DNA of 52,985 nucleotides from positions 1-52,985 of the forward strand of contig NZ_JAUWAV010000031.1 of the NCBI RefSeq assembly GCF_030605225.1. The letters run 5' to 3'. This document shows, in pieces, positions 7,908 to 16,750 of this stretch. Under the pieces are notes generated by a model. It saw only the letters and a list, made by a program, of their open reading frames with translations, was not told the origin of the DNA and did not search any database. This DNA is from Geoalkalibacter sp. (lineage in GTDB: Bacteria; Desulfobacterota; Desulfuromonadia; Desulfuromonadales; Geoalkalibacteraceae). Position numbers and translations under genes: made by a program. Numbering within the stretch: the stretch's first letter is position 1; every line of letters begins with the position of its first letter.

Positions 7908-8063
7908 TCAGCCGATGTAGAGATTATGATTGCGGGCACGATTGGCAAGGATGGTCGGATCGAGGACTTCGCCGCATGAACAGCATTTCCACGCCTCAAA
8001 AGCACGAACGAAATCATAGAACTTTTCCGCGTACATTCTTCCTTTGCATTTGGGACATTTCAT
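7908..8063 (-). CDS. Small zinc-ribbon protein (51 aa)
   Basis: An ATG with a purine-rich GGGGGAA upstream opens a 51-aa frame beginning MKCPKCKGRMYAEKF and ending with NHNLYIG. It has two knuckles, CPKC (C3, C6) and CCSCGE (C27/C28-C30), which is a compact zinc ribbon. The rest is rich in aromatic and basic residues. I know similar tiny zinc-ribbon proteins from Geobacter-type genomes but no assigned role. It converges on the HDOD gene and shares its terminator. Confidence 0.75.
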   Translation of the reverse strand: MKCPKCKGRMYAEKFYDFVRAFEAWKCCSCGEVLDPTILANRARNHNLYIG

Positions 8064-8223
8064 GGAGAGTTCCCCCTTTCAGAGAATGAATGGAACATAC
8101 GGCTTCATGCTTACCGTCACTTCCTAATTCACCAGACATGCCAGATTCGGGGAAAAGTCAAATTTTTCCATGCAATTTTTTACGACGAAAAATTTTCCTC
8201 AGTGCTTCAACTACTTACAAACC

Positions 8224-8775
8224 TTAAAAATAACCACGCCAGTCGTCAATACGCTTTGGCCCGATCCCGGAAACCCGCCGCAGCGCCTCAAAGTCACCAT
8301 AATCGCCATTTTTTTGACGATCCTGTTCGATGCGTTCCGCCAGTCGTGGCCCGATGCCGGGCAATGCCTGCCAGTCTTCAAGGTTCATGCGATCCGGATG
8401 CAGGGGAATTCCGAGAGCCATGCGCTTGGCCGCACGCATCCACGCACTCGAAATATGCAATGAATTCAAATCACTACACGAAAGATCAAGTTTTATCCCG
8501 GCACTTGGCATGACGAGATCGGGAATCTCTCCCGAGTAATTCCCTGCGCAATCAAGATTCGTCAACGAAATGACGCCCTCCCACCATTGAGCGTCAGAAA
8601 ATTGATACACCCCGGATCGAGCAAAACCCTCGCCTAACTCAATCCAGATCAGGTCAGTCTCCGCAAGCAAAACGGCCGGCGGTCCTTCGCGAGGAAAGAG
8701 CTGCCGGCCGACATTGAGCGCGATGAGCAATAGCATCAGGGTCACCAGGGGCAAGACCCCGGCCGACCATTTCAC
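8224..8775 (-). CDS. Helix-hairpin-helix protein with N-terminal membrane anchor
   Basis: The 183-aa protein has one hydrophobic segment (about residues 7-24), then an unrecognised central region with three cysteines. A C-terminal pair of helix-hairpin-helix motifs follows, [16 protein letters not shown] and [16 protein letters not shown], as in ComEA-type DNA-binding proteins. It may bind DNA outside the cytoplasmic membrane, but this is inferred. Its ATG overlaps the cimA stop (ATGA), so it is the last gene of the long minus-strand run. Confidence 0.75.
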   Translation of the reverse strand: MKWSAGVLPLVTLMLLLIALNVGRQLFPREGPPAVLLAETDLIWIELGEGFARSGVYQFSDAQWWEGVISLTNLDCAGNYSGEIPDLVMPSAGIKLDLSCSDLNSLHISSAWMRAAKRMALGIPLHPDRMNLEDWQALPGIGPRLAERIEQDRQKNGDYGDFEALRRVSGIGPKRIDDWRGYF

Positions 8776-10349
8776 TCGGCATTCTCCTGATCCTTGACCA
8801 GTTTGTACTGAAAGGCATCGATCAGCGCCTGATAGGAAGCATCGATGATGTTGTCGCTGACGCCGACGGTGCCCCAGCGCCCGGTTTTGTCGCCCGACTC
8901 GATGAGCACGCGGGTCACCGAAGCCGTGCCTTTGCCGGCGGGCAGCACCCGCACCTTGTAGTCGAGCAGGCGCATGTCCCGCAGTTGCGGATAGAAGCTT
9001 TCCAGCGCCTTGCGCAGCGCATGGTCGAGAGCATTGACGGGCCCGTTGCCTTCGGCGGCGGTATGCTCGATGCGCCCGCCGACCTTGACCTGCACGGTGG
9101 CCTCGGACTGGGCCTTTTCTTCCTCGACGCGCTTGCTGTCGAGAACGCGAAAGCCGATGACCGAGAAGAAGGGCCGCAGGGTGCCCAGGGCGCGGCGCAT
9201 GAGCAGCTCAAAGGAGGCCTCGGCGCCTTCGAACTGAAAGCCCTTGTTCTCCAGATCCTTGATATTCTCAAGAATTTCCTGGGTCAGAGGATCCTTGCTG
9301 TCGAGATTGATGTTGAACTGCTCGGCCTTGGCGAGGATATTGGAGCGCCCGGAGAGATCGGACACCAGCACGCGGGTGACGTTGCCGACCAGTTCGGGAC
9401 GAATGTGCTCGTAGGTTTCGGCGTGGCGCTGAATGGCGGAAACGTGCACGCCGCCCTTATGGGCGAAGGCCGAGTTGCCCACATAGGGCTGGTGCTTGTT
9501 GGGCACGAGATTAGCCAGCTCATAGATGGTACGTGACAGGACGCGCAGGGTCTTGAGCTGTTCATCGCTGATGCAGTCGTGCTTGAACTTCAACTTCAGG
9601 GCGGGAATGATGGAACAGAGGTTGGCGTTGCCGCAGCGCTCGCCGAACCCGTTGATGGTTCCCTGCACATGCACCGCGCCGCAGGCCACGGCCATGAGGC
9701 TGTTGGCCACCGCGCATTCGCTGTCGTTGTGGGCGTGAATGCCTAGGGGCGTGCCGACGGCGGCCCGCACCGCCTCCATGATCGCGGGGATCTCGTGGGG
9801 CAGGGTTCCGCCGTTGGTATCGCAGAGCACGATGCAGTCGACCCCCGCCGCCTCGGCCGCCTTGAGGGTTTGCAGGGCGTAGGCGGGGTTGGCCTTGTAG
9901 CCATCGAAGAAATGCTCGGCGTCGTAGACCACCTCGCCGACATGGCTCTTGAGGTAGGCCAGGGAATCGTTGATCAGCTCAAGATTCTCGTCCAGGGAAA
10001 TGCGCAGCGCCTCATGCACGTGAAAATCCCAGGTCTTGCCGAAGATAGTGACGGTGTCGGGCTCGGCCTGGACCAGGGTACGGATGTTGTTGTCCTTGTC
10101 CGGAGTGGTCTTGGCGCGCCGCGTCGAGCCAAACGCGGCGATTTTCGCCTGTTTCAGGCGAACCTTCTTGATTTCCTTGAAAAAGCTGATGTCCTTGGGA
10201 TTGGAGCCGGGCCAGCCGCCCTCGATGTAGTGGATGCCGAGTTCGTCGAGTTTCTCGGCGATGCGGATCTTGTCCGCCACCAGAAAAGAGACATCCTCGG
10301 CCTGGGTGCCGTCGCGCAGGGTTGTATCATACAGATGGATCAGGCTCAT
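8772..10349 (-). CDS. cimA: Citramalate synthase
   Basis: This 525-aa enzyme belongs to the isopropylmalate/homocitrate synthase family. [13 protein letters not shown] at the start and [14 protein letters not shown] are the metal and substrate motifs, and a C-terminal LeuA-type regulatory domain follows from about residue 390. Length and sequence fit the Geobacter-type citramalate synthase, which condenses pyruvate and acetyl-CoA to start isoleucine synthesis without threonine deaminase. I chose ATG 10349 because GGGGA lies nine bases before it. ATG 10358 is also possible. It lies 106 bases after lysC, with two hairpins in between. Confidence 0.9.
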   Translation of the reverse strand: MSLIHLYDTTLRDGTQAEDVSFLVADKIRIAEKLDELGIHYIEGGWPGSNPKDISFFKEIKKVRLKQAKIAAFGSTRRAKTTPDKDNNIRTLVQAEPDTVTIFGKTWDFHVHEALRISLDENLELINDSLAYLKSHVGEVVYDAEHFFDGYKANPAYALQTLKAAEAAGVDCIVLCDTNGGTLPHEIPAIMEAVRAAVGTPLGIHAHNDSECAVANSLMAVACGAVHVQGTINGFGERCGNANLCSIIPALKLKFKHDCISDEQLKTLRVLSRTIYELANLVPNKHQPYVGNSAFAHKGGVHVSAIQRHAETYEHIRPELVGNVTRVLVSDLSGRSNILAKAEQFNINLDSKDPLTQEILENIKDLENKGFQFEGAEASFELLMRRALGTLRPFFSVIGFRVLDSKRVEEEKAQSEATVQVKVGGRIEHTAAEGNGPVNALDHALRKALESFYPQLRDMRLLDYKVRVLPAGKGTASVTRVLIESGDKTGRWGTVGVSDNIIDASYQALIDAFQYKLVKDQENAE

Positions 10350-10370
10350 GCGTTTCATCCCCATTACGGA

Positions 10371-10396
10371 TCGGGGCGCAGCATGCTGCGCCCCGA
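10371..10396. repeat. 26-bp perfect GC palindrome upstream of cimA
   Basis: CGGGGCGCAGCA is followed directly by its reverse complement, with T and A at the outer ends. It lies just upstream of the cimA start on the transcribed strand. It has no T run, so it is not an ordinary terminator. It could be an mRNA stability or processing hairpin, or a protein-binding site. Confidence 0.7.
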
Positions 10397-10422
10397 AGGT
10401 TCCACGAGTATCGACGACGGTC

Positions 10423-10440
10423 GGCGGGGACCGCCCCGCC
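10423..10440. repeat. Second GC hairpin in the lysC-cimA gap
   Basis: GGCGGGG and CCCCGCC flank a four-base loop. It lies 15 bases after the lysC stop and 26 bases from the larger palindrome, so the spacer mRNA would carry two stem-loops in tandem. Confidence 0.6.
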
Positions 10441-10455
10441 CTTTGCACGAATACC

Positions 10456-11688
10456 CTATTCGGCCTTGACGTCTTTCTTCGCCAGACCGAAGGCTTCGTG
10501 CAGCACGCGCACCGCCAGTTCGGTGTACTTGCTGTCGATGATGCAGGAGATCTTGATTTCGCTGGTGGAAATCATGTGGATGTTGATGCCCTCCTGGGCA
10601 AGGGTCTGGAACATCTTGCTCGCCACGCCGGAATGGGAGCGCATGCCGACACCGACGATGCTCACCTTGGCGATGTTCTCGTCGCCCTGCACGCCGCTCG
10701 CCCCCACATCCTTGGCGGTTTCCTCGACGATCTTGATGGCCTTCTTGTAATCGGCCTTGGGCACGGTGAAGGTCAGATCGGTGAAACCCTCATGGGAGAC
10801 GTTCTGAATGATCATGTCCACGGTGATGTTGGCGTGGGACAGGGGCGAAAAAATCTGCGAAGCGATCCCCGGCTTGTCGGGCACCCGAAACACGGAGATC
10901 TTGGCTTCGTCTTTATTGTAAGTAATTCCCGAAACGAGAACGGCTTCCATATCGGCATCCTCCTTCATCACCAGGGTTCCCGGATTATCGTTGAAACTCG
11001 ACCGCACATGAACCACCACGCCATATTTCTTGGCAAACTCCACCGAGCGGATCTGCAACACCTTGGAGCCAAGGGATGCCATCTCCAGCATCTCGTCGTA
11101 GGACACCTTGTCCATCTTGGACGCCTCGGGCACGATGCGCGGGTCGGTGGTGTAGATGCCGTCGACGTCGGTAAAGATCTCGCAGACGTCGGCCTTGAGA
11201 CCGGCCGCCACCGCCACCGCCGAGGTGTCGGACCCACCGCGGCCGAGGGTGGTGATGTTGCCTTCGCGGTCGATGCCCTGGAAGCCGGCCACCACGATGA
11301 TGGTGCCGTTTTTCAGATCCTCGCGGATTCTCTTGTCGTCGATCTTCTCGATGCGCGCCTTGGAAAAGGCGCTGTCCGTCACGATCGGAATCTGGAATCC
11401 GCAGTAGCTCTTGGCCTTGTACCCCATGGACTGCAGGCACATGGCCAGCAGGGCGATGGACACCTGCTCACCGGTCGACACCAGCACATCGTACTCGCGT
11501 TCGCTGGGGAACTCGCACATTTCGTTGGCCAGCGCCACCAGCTTGTTGGTTTCGCCGGCCATGGCCGAAACCACGACGATGACATCGTTACCCTCATCGT
11601 AGGTTCGGGCGACCCGCCGCGCGACGTTGCGAATGCGTTCGATGGTGCCGACCGAAGTCCCTCCGTACTTCTGTACCACCAAGGCCAT
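10456..11688 (-). CDS. lysC: Aspartate kinase
   Basis: This 410-aa aspartokinase phosphorylates aspartate in the first step to lysine, threonine and methionine. The N-terminal kinase domain shows [20 protein letters not shown] and [13 protein letters not shown]. Two ACT domains follow (from about residue 265), with [12 protein letters not shown] and [16 protein letters not shown], which bind feedback amino acids. It is the usual single-function form. It lies between lpdA and cimA, so aspartate-family and isoleucine genes are adjacent. A GC hairpin lies about 25 bases before its start. Confidence 0.95.
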   Translation of the reverse strand: MALVVQKYGGTSVGTIERIRNVARRVARTYDEGNDVIVVVSAMAGETNKLVALANEMCEFPSEREYDVLVSTGEQVSIALLAMCLQSMGYKAKSYCGFQIPIVTDSAFSKARIEKIDDKRIREDLKNGTIIVVAGFQGIDREGNITTLGRGGSDTSAVAVAAGLKADVCEIFTDVDGIYTTDPRIVPEASKMDKVSYDEMLEMASLGSKVLQIRSVEFAKKYGVVVHVRSSFNDNPGTLVMKEDADMEAVLVSGITYNKDEAKISVFRVPDKPGIASQIFSPLSHANITVDMIIQNVSHEGFTDLTFTVPKADYKKAIKIVEETAKDVGASGVQGDENIAKVSIVGVGMRSHSGVASKMFQTLAQEGINIHMISTSEIKISCIIDSKYTELAVRVLHEAFGLAKKDVKAE

Positions 11689-11714
11689 AGCTGTCTTCTC
11701 CTCCGTTGTTGAAA

Positions 11715-11732
11715 ACGGGGCGCATGCCCCGT
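11715..11732. repeat. GC hairpin upstream of lysC
   Basis: ACGGGGC and GCCCCGT enclose GCAT. It shares CGGGGCGCA with the palindrome at 10371-10396, suggesting related elements placed before both lysC and cimA. Confidence 0.6.
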
Positions 11733-11748
11733 GATGCCTGTCGTCGGA

Positions 11749-13149
11749 TCAGCGGTCGCGCCTGCGCCCGGCTTTGTGCACCGCCAGGCCATGTACATCT
11801 TCCGCGGCTTCCATGAGCATTTCAGGCAGGGTGGGATGGGCGTGAATGGTTCGTCCCAGGGCCTGGGCCGTCATCCCCGCCTGCATGGCCGCCGCGGCCT
11901 CCGCCACAAGGGTCGAGGCTTCTTCACCGACGCAAGAGGCGCCGAGAATGCGGTCATCGTCGGCCGCCGCCAGAATCTTCACCAGGCCCTGCGTCTCGCC
12001 GTCGCACAGCGCCTTGCCCGAGGCCTGATAGGCGAAGCGACCAATTTTCACGGCGATGCCTTGTTCCTTGGCATCCTCCTCGGTGAGACCGACCTGACCG
12101 ATCTCGGGCAGCGTGAAAATGGCGCTGGGCACCACGCGGTAATCGGCTTTGGCGTCACCGCCCATGGCATTGGTCACTGCGATGCCGGCCTGATAGGAGG
12201 CCACGTGAGCCAGTTGGATGATGTTGGTCACATCGCCGATGGCGAAGATTCCCGGCTGCGAGGTACGCATGCCTTCATCGACGAGAATCGCCCCCTTGTC
12301 GTCGCTGCGCACCCCCGCCTGTTCCAGACCCAGCCCGGCGCTGTTGGGAACACGCCCCACGGCGACCAGAACTTTTTCCACCTCAAGTTCTTCGCCGTCG
12401 GAGAGCCCGACGCGCACCAAGCCATCAGTCACCTTCAGACTCTCGACCGCCGTGGCGGCGCGCACACTGACGCCGGCTTCCTTGAAGGCTTTTTCCACCT
12501 CGCGCACGGCGTGGCGATCCGTGCGGGCAAGGAGTGTCGGCAATTGCTCAACGACCGTCACGCGAGTGCCGAAAGCGGCAAAAATACTGGCGAATTCACA
12601 GCCGATATACCCCCCGCCGATGACCAGCAGGCTCGCGGGAAGCTCTTTAATAGCAAGGATTTCGCGACTGGTCAAAACATTTTTCCCGTCTACGGGAAAG
12701 GCTTGGGGCCGCACCGAACGGCTACCGGTGGCGAGGATGATGTTTTTGGCGCGCAGGTGCGCCGTCACCTCGGGCCGACGGATGCGCAGACGACCCTCGC
12801 CCGCCAGGGACGCCTGTCCGCGATAGACATCGACGCCCTGCGCCCTGAGCAGTTGCTCGATGCCGCCCACCAGTTTCTGCACCACCTCGTCCTTGCGCGC
12901 CACGGCCTTGGCGAAATCAAAGCGCGGCGGATCGACCTGGATGCCGTGGGCTGCCGCCCCATGAATCCGGCGCAGCAGCAGCGCCGTGCTGTAAAGCGCC
13001 TTGGTGGGGATGCAACCGCGGTTGAGACAGGTGCCGCCCACCTGCCCGGCCTCGATGAGGCACACACACGCGCCCCGCTGAGCCGCGCGCAAGGCGGCGA
13101 CGTAGCCCCCGGGCCCGGCGCCGACGACGGCGATATCATATTCGTTCAT
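11749..13149 (-). CDS. lpdA: Dihydrolipoyl dehydrogenase
   Basis: This is a 466-aa FAD- and NAD-binding disulfide oxidoreductase. It has the FAD motif VVGAGPGGYVAAL, the redox pair C41-x4-C46 in GGTCLNRGCIPTK, the NAD motif VIGGGYIGCEFASIFAAFG, and the C-terminal active-site HAHPTLPEM. It reoxidises lipoamide of 2-oxoacid dehydrogenase or glycine cleavage complexes. No E1 or E2 gene is nearby, so it may serve several complexes. Its ATG overlaps the tsaE stop (ATGA), which sets the start. Confidence 0.92.
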   Translation of the reverse strand: MNEYDIAVVGAGPGGYVAALRAAQRGACVCLIEAGQVGGTCLNRGCIPTKALYSTALLLRRIHGAAAHGIQVDPPRFDFAKAVARKDEVVQKLVGGIEQLLRAQGVDVYRGQASLAGEGRLRIRRPEVTAHLRAKNIILATGSRSVRPQAFPVDGKNVLTSREILAIKELPASLLVIGGGYIGCEFASIFAAFGTRVTVVEQLPTLLARTDRHAVREVEKAFKEAGVSVRAATAVESLKVTDGLVRVGLSDGEELEVEKVLVAVGRVPNSAGLGLEQAGVRSDDKGAILVDEGMRTSQPGIFAIGDVTNIIQLAHVASYQAGIAVTNAMGGDAKADYRVVPSAIFTLPEIGQVGLTEEDAKEQGIAVKIGRFAYQASGKALCDGETQGLVKILAAADDDRILGASCVGEEASTLVAEAAAAMQAGMTAQALGRTIHAHPTLPEMLMEAAEDVHGLAVHKAGRRRDR

Positions 13150-13640
13150 GATGCGTTCTCCCTGCGCCAGAGCGCGAGAAGGCGCTCCGCCAGATCCGCC
13201 TGGGAGGCGTCGCCGGGCTGCAACTCGATGCGCCGGCAATTCTCATCAAGGGTCGTCAAGCGGATTTTCAACCCCGCGCCCTGCTGCTCGCCGAAACGAT
13301 CGGCCCACTCGACCACGGTGATGCCGTCGGCGTCCAGGTAGGAGGAAAAATCGAGATCCTCAAGATCCTCGGGGCGATTGAGTCGATAGAGATCGAAATG
13401 GTAAAGCGGCAGACGCCCGCGATACTGATTCATCAGCGTATAGCTGGGGCTGGTCACCGGTTCATCGGCCGCGACCCCGAGGCCCTGGGCAAGTCCCTGG
13501 GTCAGACAGGTCTTGCCCGCGCCAAGATCGCCGGCCAACCAGATGAGCAGGGGCTCACGCAGCAGCGACCCCAGCAATCGACCGAACGCACGGGTCTGTT
13601 CGGGGGAAGCGGAGATGATGTGTAAATCAACGGGCTTCAT
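13146..13640 (-). CDS. tsaE: tRNA threonylcarbamoyladenosine synthesis ATPase TsaE
   Basis: A 164-aa P-loop protein with Walker A GDLGAGKT at residues 37-44, then TSPSYTLMNQYRG and YHFDLYRL, which are TsaE signatures. TsaE works with TsaB and TsaD to make t6A37 on ANN-decoding tRNAs. Both ends are ATGA overlaps: its start with the CBS gene stop, its stop with the lpdA start. The neighbouring nnr agrees with the frequent nnr-tsaE pairing in bacteria. Confidence 0.92.
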   Translation of the reverse strand: MKPVDLHIISASPEQTRAFGRLLGSLLREPLLIWLAGDLGAGKTCLTQGLAQGLGVAADEPVTSPSYTLMNQYRGRLPLYHFDLYRLNRPEDLEDLDFSSYLDADGITVVEWADRFGEQQGAGLKIRLTTLDENCRRIELQPGDASQADLAERLLALWRRENAS

Positions 13641-14086
13641 CGACCCATGGCTCGAATGATGTCGAGGCGCGCCACCACACCCACCACCTTGTCCTCCTGC
13701 ACCACGGGAATCAGATGCGCCTTGTTCTCCGTCATGAGCAGGGCGATGTCCGGCACCGAGGTTTCCGGCGTGCAGCTCACCACTTCGGTGGTGCAGATTT
13801 CCGCCACCTTCTGAGCGGTGATCTTCTCGACCTCCGCCTTGAAATCCTTCTGGCTTTGCAGATAGATCACCCAATCGAAGATGGCGATCACCGTGGGAAT
13901 GTGCAGGGGGCGATCCTGCGCCACCAGATCCGTCTCGGTGACGATGCCGAAGAGCTTTCCGCCTTCGGTCACCACGGGCATGGCGCTGATGTTCTTTTCC
14001 ACGAAGAGCCGCGCCAGTTCCTCGACTCCCGTGTCGGGAGTCACGGAAATGACGTCGCGGGTCATGATATCCTTGGCTGTGAGCAT
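13637..14086 (-). CDS. CBS-domain-pair protein
   Basis: This 149-aa protein is a bare pair of CBS domains. The first starts TAKDIMTRDVISVTPDTGVEELARLF and reaches GIVTETDLV. The second starts VAEICTTEVVSCTPETSV and ends VVARLDIIRAMGR. CBS pairs bind adenosine nucleotides such as AMP, ATP, SAM or c-di-AMP and regulate partner proteins. It lies between nnr and tsaE, starting 25 bases inside nnr with AAGGAG in the nnr coding sequence. The diadenylate cyclase gene cdaA is in the same run. The ligand is not known. Confidence 0.85.
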   Translation of the reverse strand: MLTAKDIMTRDVISVTPDTGVEELARLFVEKNISAMPVVTEGGKLFGIVTETDLVAQDRPLHIPTVIAIFDWVIYLQSQKDFKAEVEKITAQKVAEICTTEVVSCTPETSVPDIALLMTENKAHLIPVVQEDKVVGVVARLDIIRAMGR

Positions 14087-15645
14087 GGCTGACTCCTTGA
14101 AAGCAGTTCGTGACGCGCGGCGGGCAATTCCCGCAGCAGGTCGGTTGCGGCCAGACCCGATGTCCCCAGGCGCCGGGCCAGACGGTCGGCGGCATGCCCA
14201 TGGAGAAACACCGCCAGCGCCGCCGCGGCGGCAGCCTCCATTCCCTGGGCGAGAAAACCGCCGATCAGGCCGGTCAGAACATCGCCCATGCCGCCCGAGG
14301 CCATGCCTGGATTGCCGCTGGAATTGATGTAGACGCGCCCGTCGGGAGCCGCGGTCAGGGTGCGGGCCCCTTTGAGCACCAGCACCACGCCGAAGCGTTC
14401 CGCGAACTCGCGGGCGAAGGCCACCCGGTCGTGCTGAACGGCGGCGATGCTCACCCCGGCCAAGCGCGCCATTTCGCCGGGATGAGGCGTGAGCACCCGC
14501 GCCGCGGGCGCCGCCCCGGCGAGAACATCGAGATGCCCGGCCAAGGCGTTGAGTCCATCGGCATCGATGACCAGGGGCAAAGAGCAATCACGCACCAAAC
14601 GGCGCACCAGCGCCTGGGTTTCCTCGGCCTGGCCGAGGCCGGGCCCCAAAGCCAGCGCCTGTTTGTCCCGCGCCACGGCCAGGATCGGCTCCAGAGCCTG
14701 CAGGCTCAGCGCACCGTCGACCTCGGGCAATGCGAGGGTCATGGGCTCCGTGACCTTGATTTCCAGAATATCATGGATGCCGGCCGGACAACCGAGGGTC
14801 ACCAGGCCCGCCCCGGCGCGCACCGCGCCGTCGGCCGTCATGGCCGCCGCCCCCGATTTTCCGGGTGAACCGGCGATGACCAGCAAGTGCCCGAAGGTTC
14901 CCTTATGTCCCTCGACGGGCCGAGGGGGCAGCAGGGCGCGGGCCTCCTCGGCATCGACCCAGTAACAGGACGGCCTTACCTCCCGGATGAGCGCCGGCGC
15001 AATGCCGATGTCCACGGTTTCCAGGCGCCCGACGTAAGCGGCGCCGGGAAAAACCAGATGGCCGATCTTGGCCCGCGCGAAGGTCAGGGTCAGATCCGCC
15101 CGCGCGGCGCAGCCGAGCACCCGCCCGTTGTCGGCATCGATGCCCGAGGGGATATCCACCGCGACCACGGGCAGCCCCTGGGTGTTGAGCCAAGCCACGG
15201 CCTGGGCATAATGACCACCCACCTCGGCGGACAACCCGGTACCGAACAAGGCATCGACGATCAGCCGCTGATCGCGGCATGCGTCCAAGGCTGTATTCAG
15301 GGTCGCGGCGTCGGGCGCAAAGATGACGGATGCGTCGAGGCGCAGCAACACCTCCAGATGAAGACGCGCGTCGCCACCGACGGCGCCGCGTTCAGTCAGC
15401 ACCAGGGTGCGTACCTGCCAGCCCTGCTCCAGAAGACAGCGCGCCATGACGAAGCCGTCTCCGCCGTTGTTGCCCTTGCCGGCCAGAACCAACGCCGGCC
15501 CCGGAAACAAATCGCCGTAACGCTCGATGAGCAATCGCGTCGCGCCGCGTCCGGCATTCTCCATCAGCACGGCGCCCGGCAGACCGATGTCATCGATGGT
15601 CCGGCGGTCGAGTTCGCGCATCTGCCCCGCGCTCAGCACCTTCAT
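14062..15645 (-). CDS. nnr: Bifunctional NAD(P)H-hydrate epimerase / dehydratase
   Basis: This 527-aa fusion repairs hydrated NAD(P)H. The N-terminal epimerase (YjeF_N) has GKGNNGGDG near residues 56-64 and VDALFGTGL. The C-terminal ADP-dependent dehydratase (about residue 235 onward) has TPHPGEMARL and the catalytic-loop region SSGNPGMASGGMGDVLTG. It follows acpS with an ATGA overlap, the common pdxJ-acpS-nnr arrangement. Its 3' end overlaps the CBS gene by 25 bases. Confidence 0.95.
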   Translation of the reverse strand: MKVLSAGQMRELDRRTIDDIGLPGAVLMENAGRGATRLLIERYGDLFPGPALVLAGKGNNGGDGFVMARCLLEQGWQVRTLVLTERGAVGGDARLHLEVLLRLDASVIFAPDAATLNTALDACRDQRLIVDALFGTGLSAEVGGHYAQAVAWLNTQGLPVVAVDIPSGIDADNGRVLGCAARADLTLTFARAKIGHLVFPGAAYVGRLETVDIGIAPALIREVRPSCYWVDAEEARALLPPRPVEGHKGTFGHLLVIAGSPGKSGAAAMTADGAVRAGAGLVTLGCPAGIHDILEIKVTEPMTLALPEVDGALSLQALEPILAVARDKQALALGPGLGQAEETQALVRRLVRDCSLPLVIDADGLNALAGHLDVLAGAAPAARVLTPHPGEMARLAGVSIAAVQHDRVAFAREFAERFGVVLVLKGARTLTAAPDGRVYINSSGNPGMASGGMGDVLTGLIGGFLAQGMEAAAAAALAVFLHGHAADRLARRLGTSGLAATDLLRELPAARHELLSRSQPCSQPRIS

Positions 15646-16025
15646 GACGCCTCCAGAAGCACCACGGCCTGGGCATAATCACCATCGTGGCTGTAGGAGA
15701 GATGAATCGCCGCGACGGCCCGCTCACGGCAAAGCTCATGGGCCTTGCCCGTCAGGCGCAGGGACGGTTTGCCCAGTTCATCGCGCACCACGTCCATGTC
15801 CTGCCAGGTGATGCCGCCGCGCAAGCCCAGCCCCAATGCCTTGAGAAAGGCCTCCTTGGCGGCAAAGCGTGCCGCCAGATGGGGCGCGGGATCTTTCTTG
15901 GCAAGGGCGTAGGCGCGCTCCTGCTCGGTAAAAATCCGCTCCAGCACCACCGCCTTATCCCCGGCAAGCAGGCGGCGAAAACGGCTGACCTGCGCCAAGT
16001 CGGTTCCGAGGCCGACCACCGCCAC
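15642..16025 (-). CDS. acpS: Holo-[acyl-carrier-protein] synthase
   Basis: The 127-aa protein transfers phosphopantetheine from CoA to acyl carrier protein. GLGTDLAQVSRF near the start and HLAARFAAKEAFLKALG carry the magnesium-binding Asp and Glu of AcpS. LSYSHDGDYAQAVV is the C-terminal signature. It starts two bases after the pdxJ stop and overlaps nnr by four. Confidence 0.95.
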   Translation of the reverse strand: MAVVGLGTDLAQVSRFRRLLAGDKAVVLERIFTEQERAYALAKKDPAPHLAARFAAKEAFLKALGLGLRGGITWQDMDVVRDELGKPSLRLTGKAHELCRERAVAAIHLSYSHDGDYAQAVVLLEAS

Positions 16026-16027
16026 CC

Positions 16028-16750
16028 TCAGCAGCCCTCGATGAGGGTCACCATTTCCCGCACCGCCCGCTCCATGCCGACCAGCACGGCGCGCGACACG
16101 ATGCTGTGACCGATGTTGAATTCCTCGATGCCGCCCAGGGCGACGACGGGGCGGACATTATGATAGTTGAGGCCGTGGCCGGCATGCACCGCCAACTCAA
16201 GCTGCTGCCCGATACGAACCGCCTGCTCGATCTTGACCAATTCGCCGGCCTGCTTCTGGGGGGATTTGGCTTCACAATAAAGACCCGTGTGAATTTCGAT
16301 GGCGTCGGTGCCGGTTTTCCGCGCGGCGCCAATCTGCGCCAGATCCGGGTCGACAAACAGGCTGACGAAGATCCCCGCATCGCGCAGGCGTCCAACCACG
16401 GCGGTGAGCAAGGCGGTTTGCCCGAGCACGTCCAGACCGCCCTCCGTGGTCAGTTCCTGGCGTTTTTCCGGAACCAGGGTCACGCAATCGGGGCGCACGC
16501 GCAGGGCAATCGCGAGCATCTCCTCGGTGGCGGCCATTTCCAGATTGAGGCGGGTCTGCACCGTGCGGCGCAACACATCCACGTCACGTTCCTGGATATG
16601 GCGGCGATCCTCGCGCAAATGCACGGTGATCCCCTTGGCGCCGGCCAGTTCCGCCAGAGCGGCGGCGATTACGGGGTCGGGCTCCGTCGTTCCGCGCGCC
16701 TGACGCACGGTTGCCACATGATCGACATTGACTCCCAGTCGCGGCATCAT
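16028..16750 (-). CDS. pdxJ: Pyridoxine 5'-phosphate synthase
   Basis: This 240-aa TIM-barrel enzyme condenses 1-deoxyxylulose 5-phosphate with 3-amino-2-oxopropyl phosphate to make pyridoxine phosphate. [29 protein letters not shown] and [12 protein letters not shown] are family hallmarks. ATG 16750 overlaps the glmM stop by four bases; the next codon is also ATG, so the start could be three bases later. The PLP it yields serves enzymes such as TrpB. Confidence 0.96.
   Translation of the reverse strand: MMPRLGVNVDHVATVRQARGTTEPDPVIAAALAELAGAKGITVHLREDRRHIQERDVDVLRRTVQTRLNLEMAATEEMLAIALRVRPDCVTLVPEKRQELTTEGGLDVLGQTALLTAVVGRLRDAGIFVSLFVDPDLAQIGAARKTGTDAIEIHTGLYCEAKSPQKQAGELVKIEQAVRIGQQLELAVHAGHGLNYHNVRPVVALGGIEEFNIGHSIVSRAVLVGMERAVREMVTLIEGC

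Noticed and set aside
8174-8194. A/T hairpin after the HhH gene as terminator of the long run.
   Set aside because: The stem is all A-T apart from the loop and lacks a T tail, so it is too weak to call.
11689-11748. Possible lysine riboswitch before lysC.
   Set aside because: The gap is only 60 bases and holds one short hairpin; a lysine riboswitch needs roughly 170 bases.
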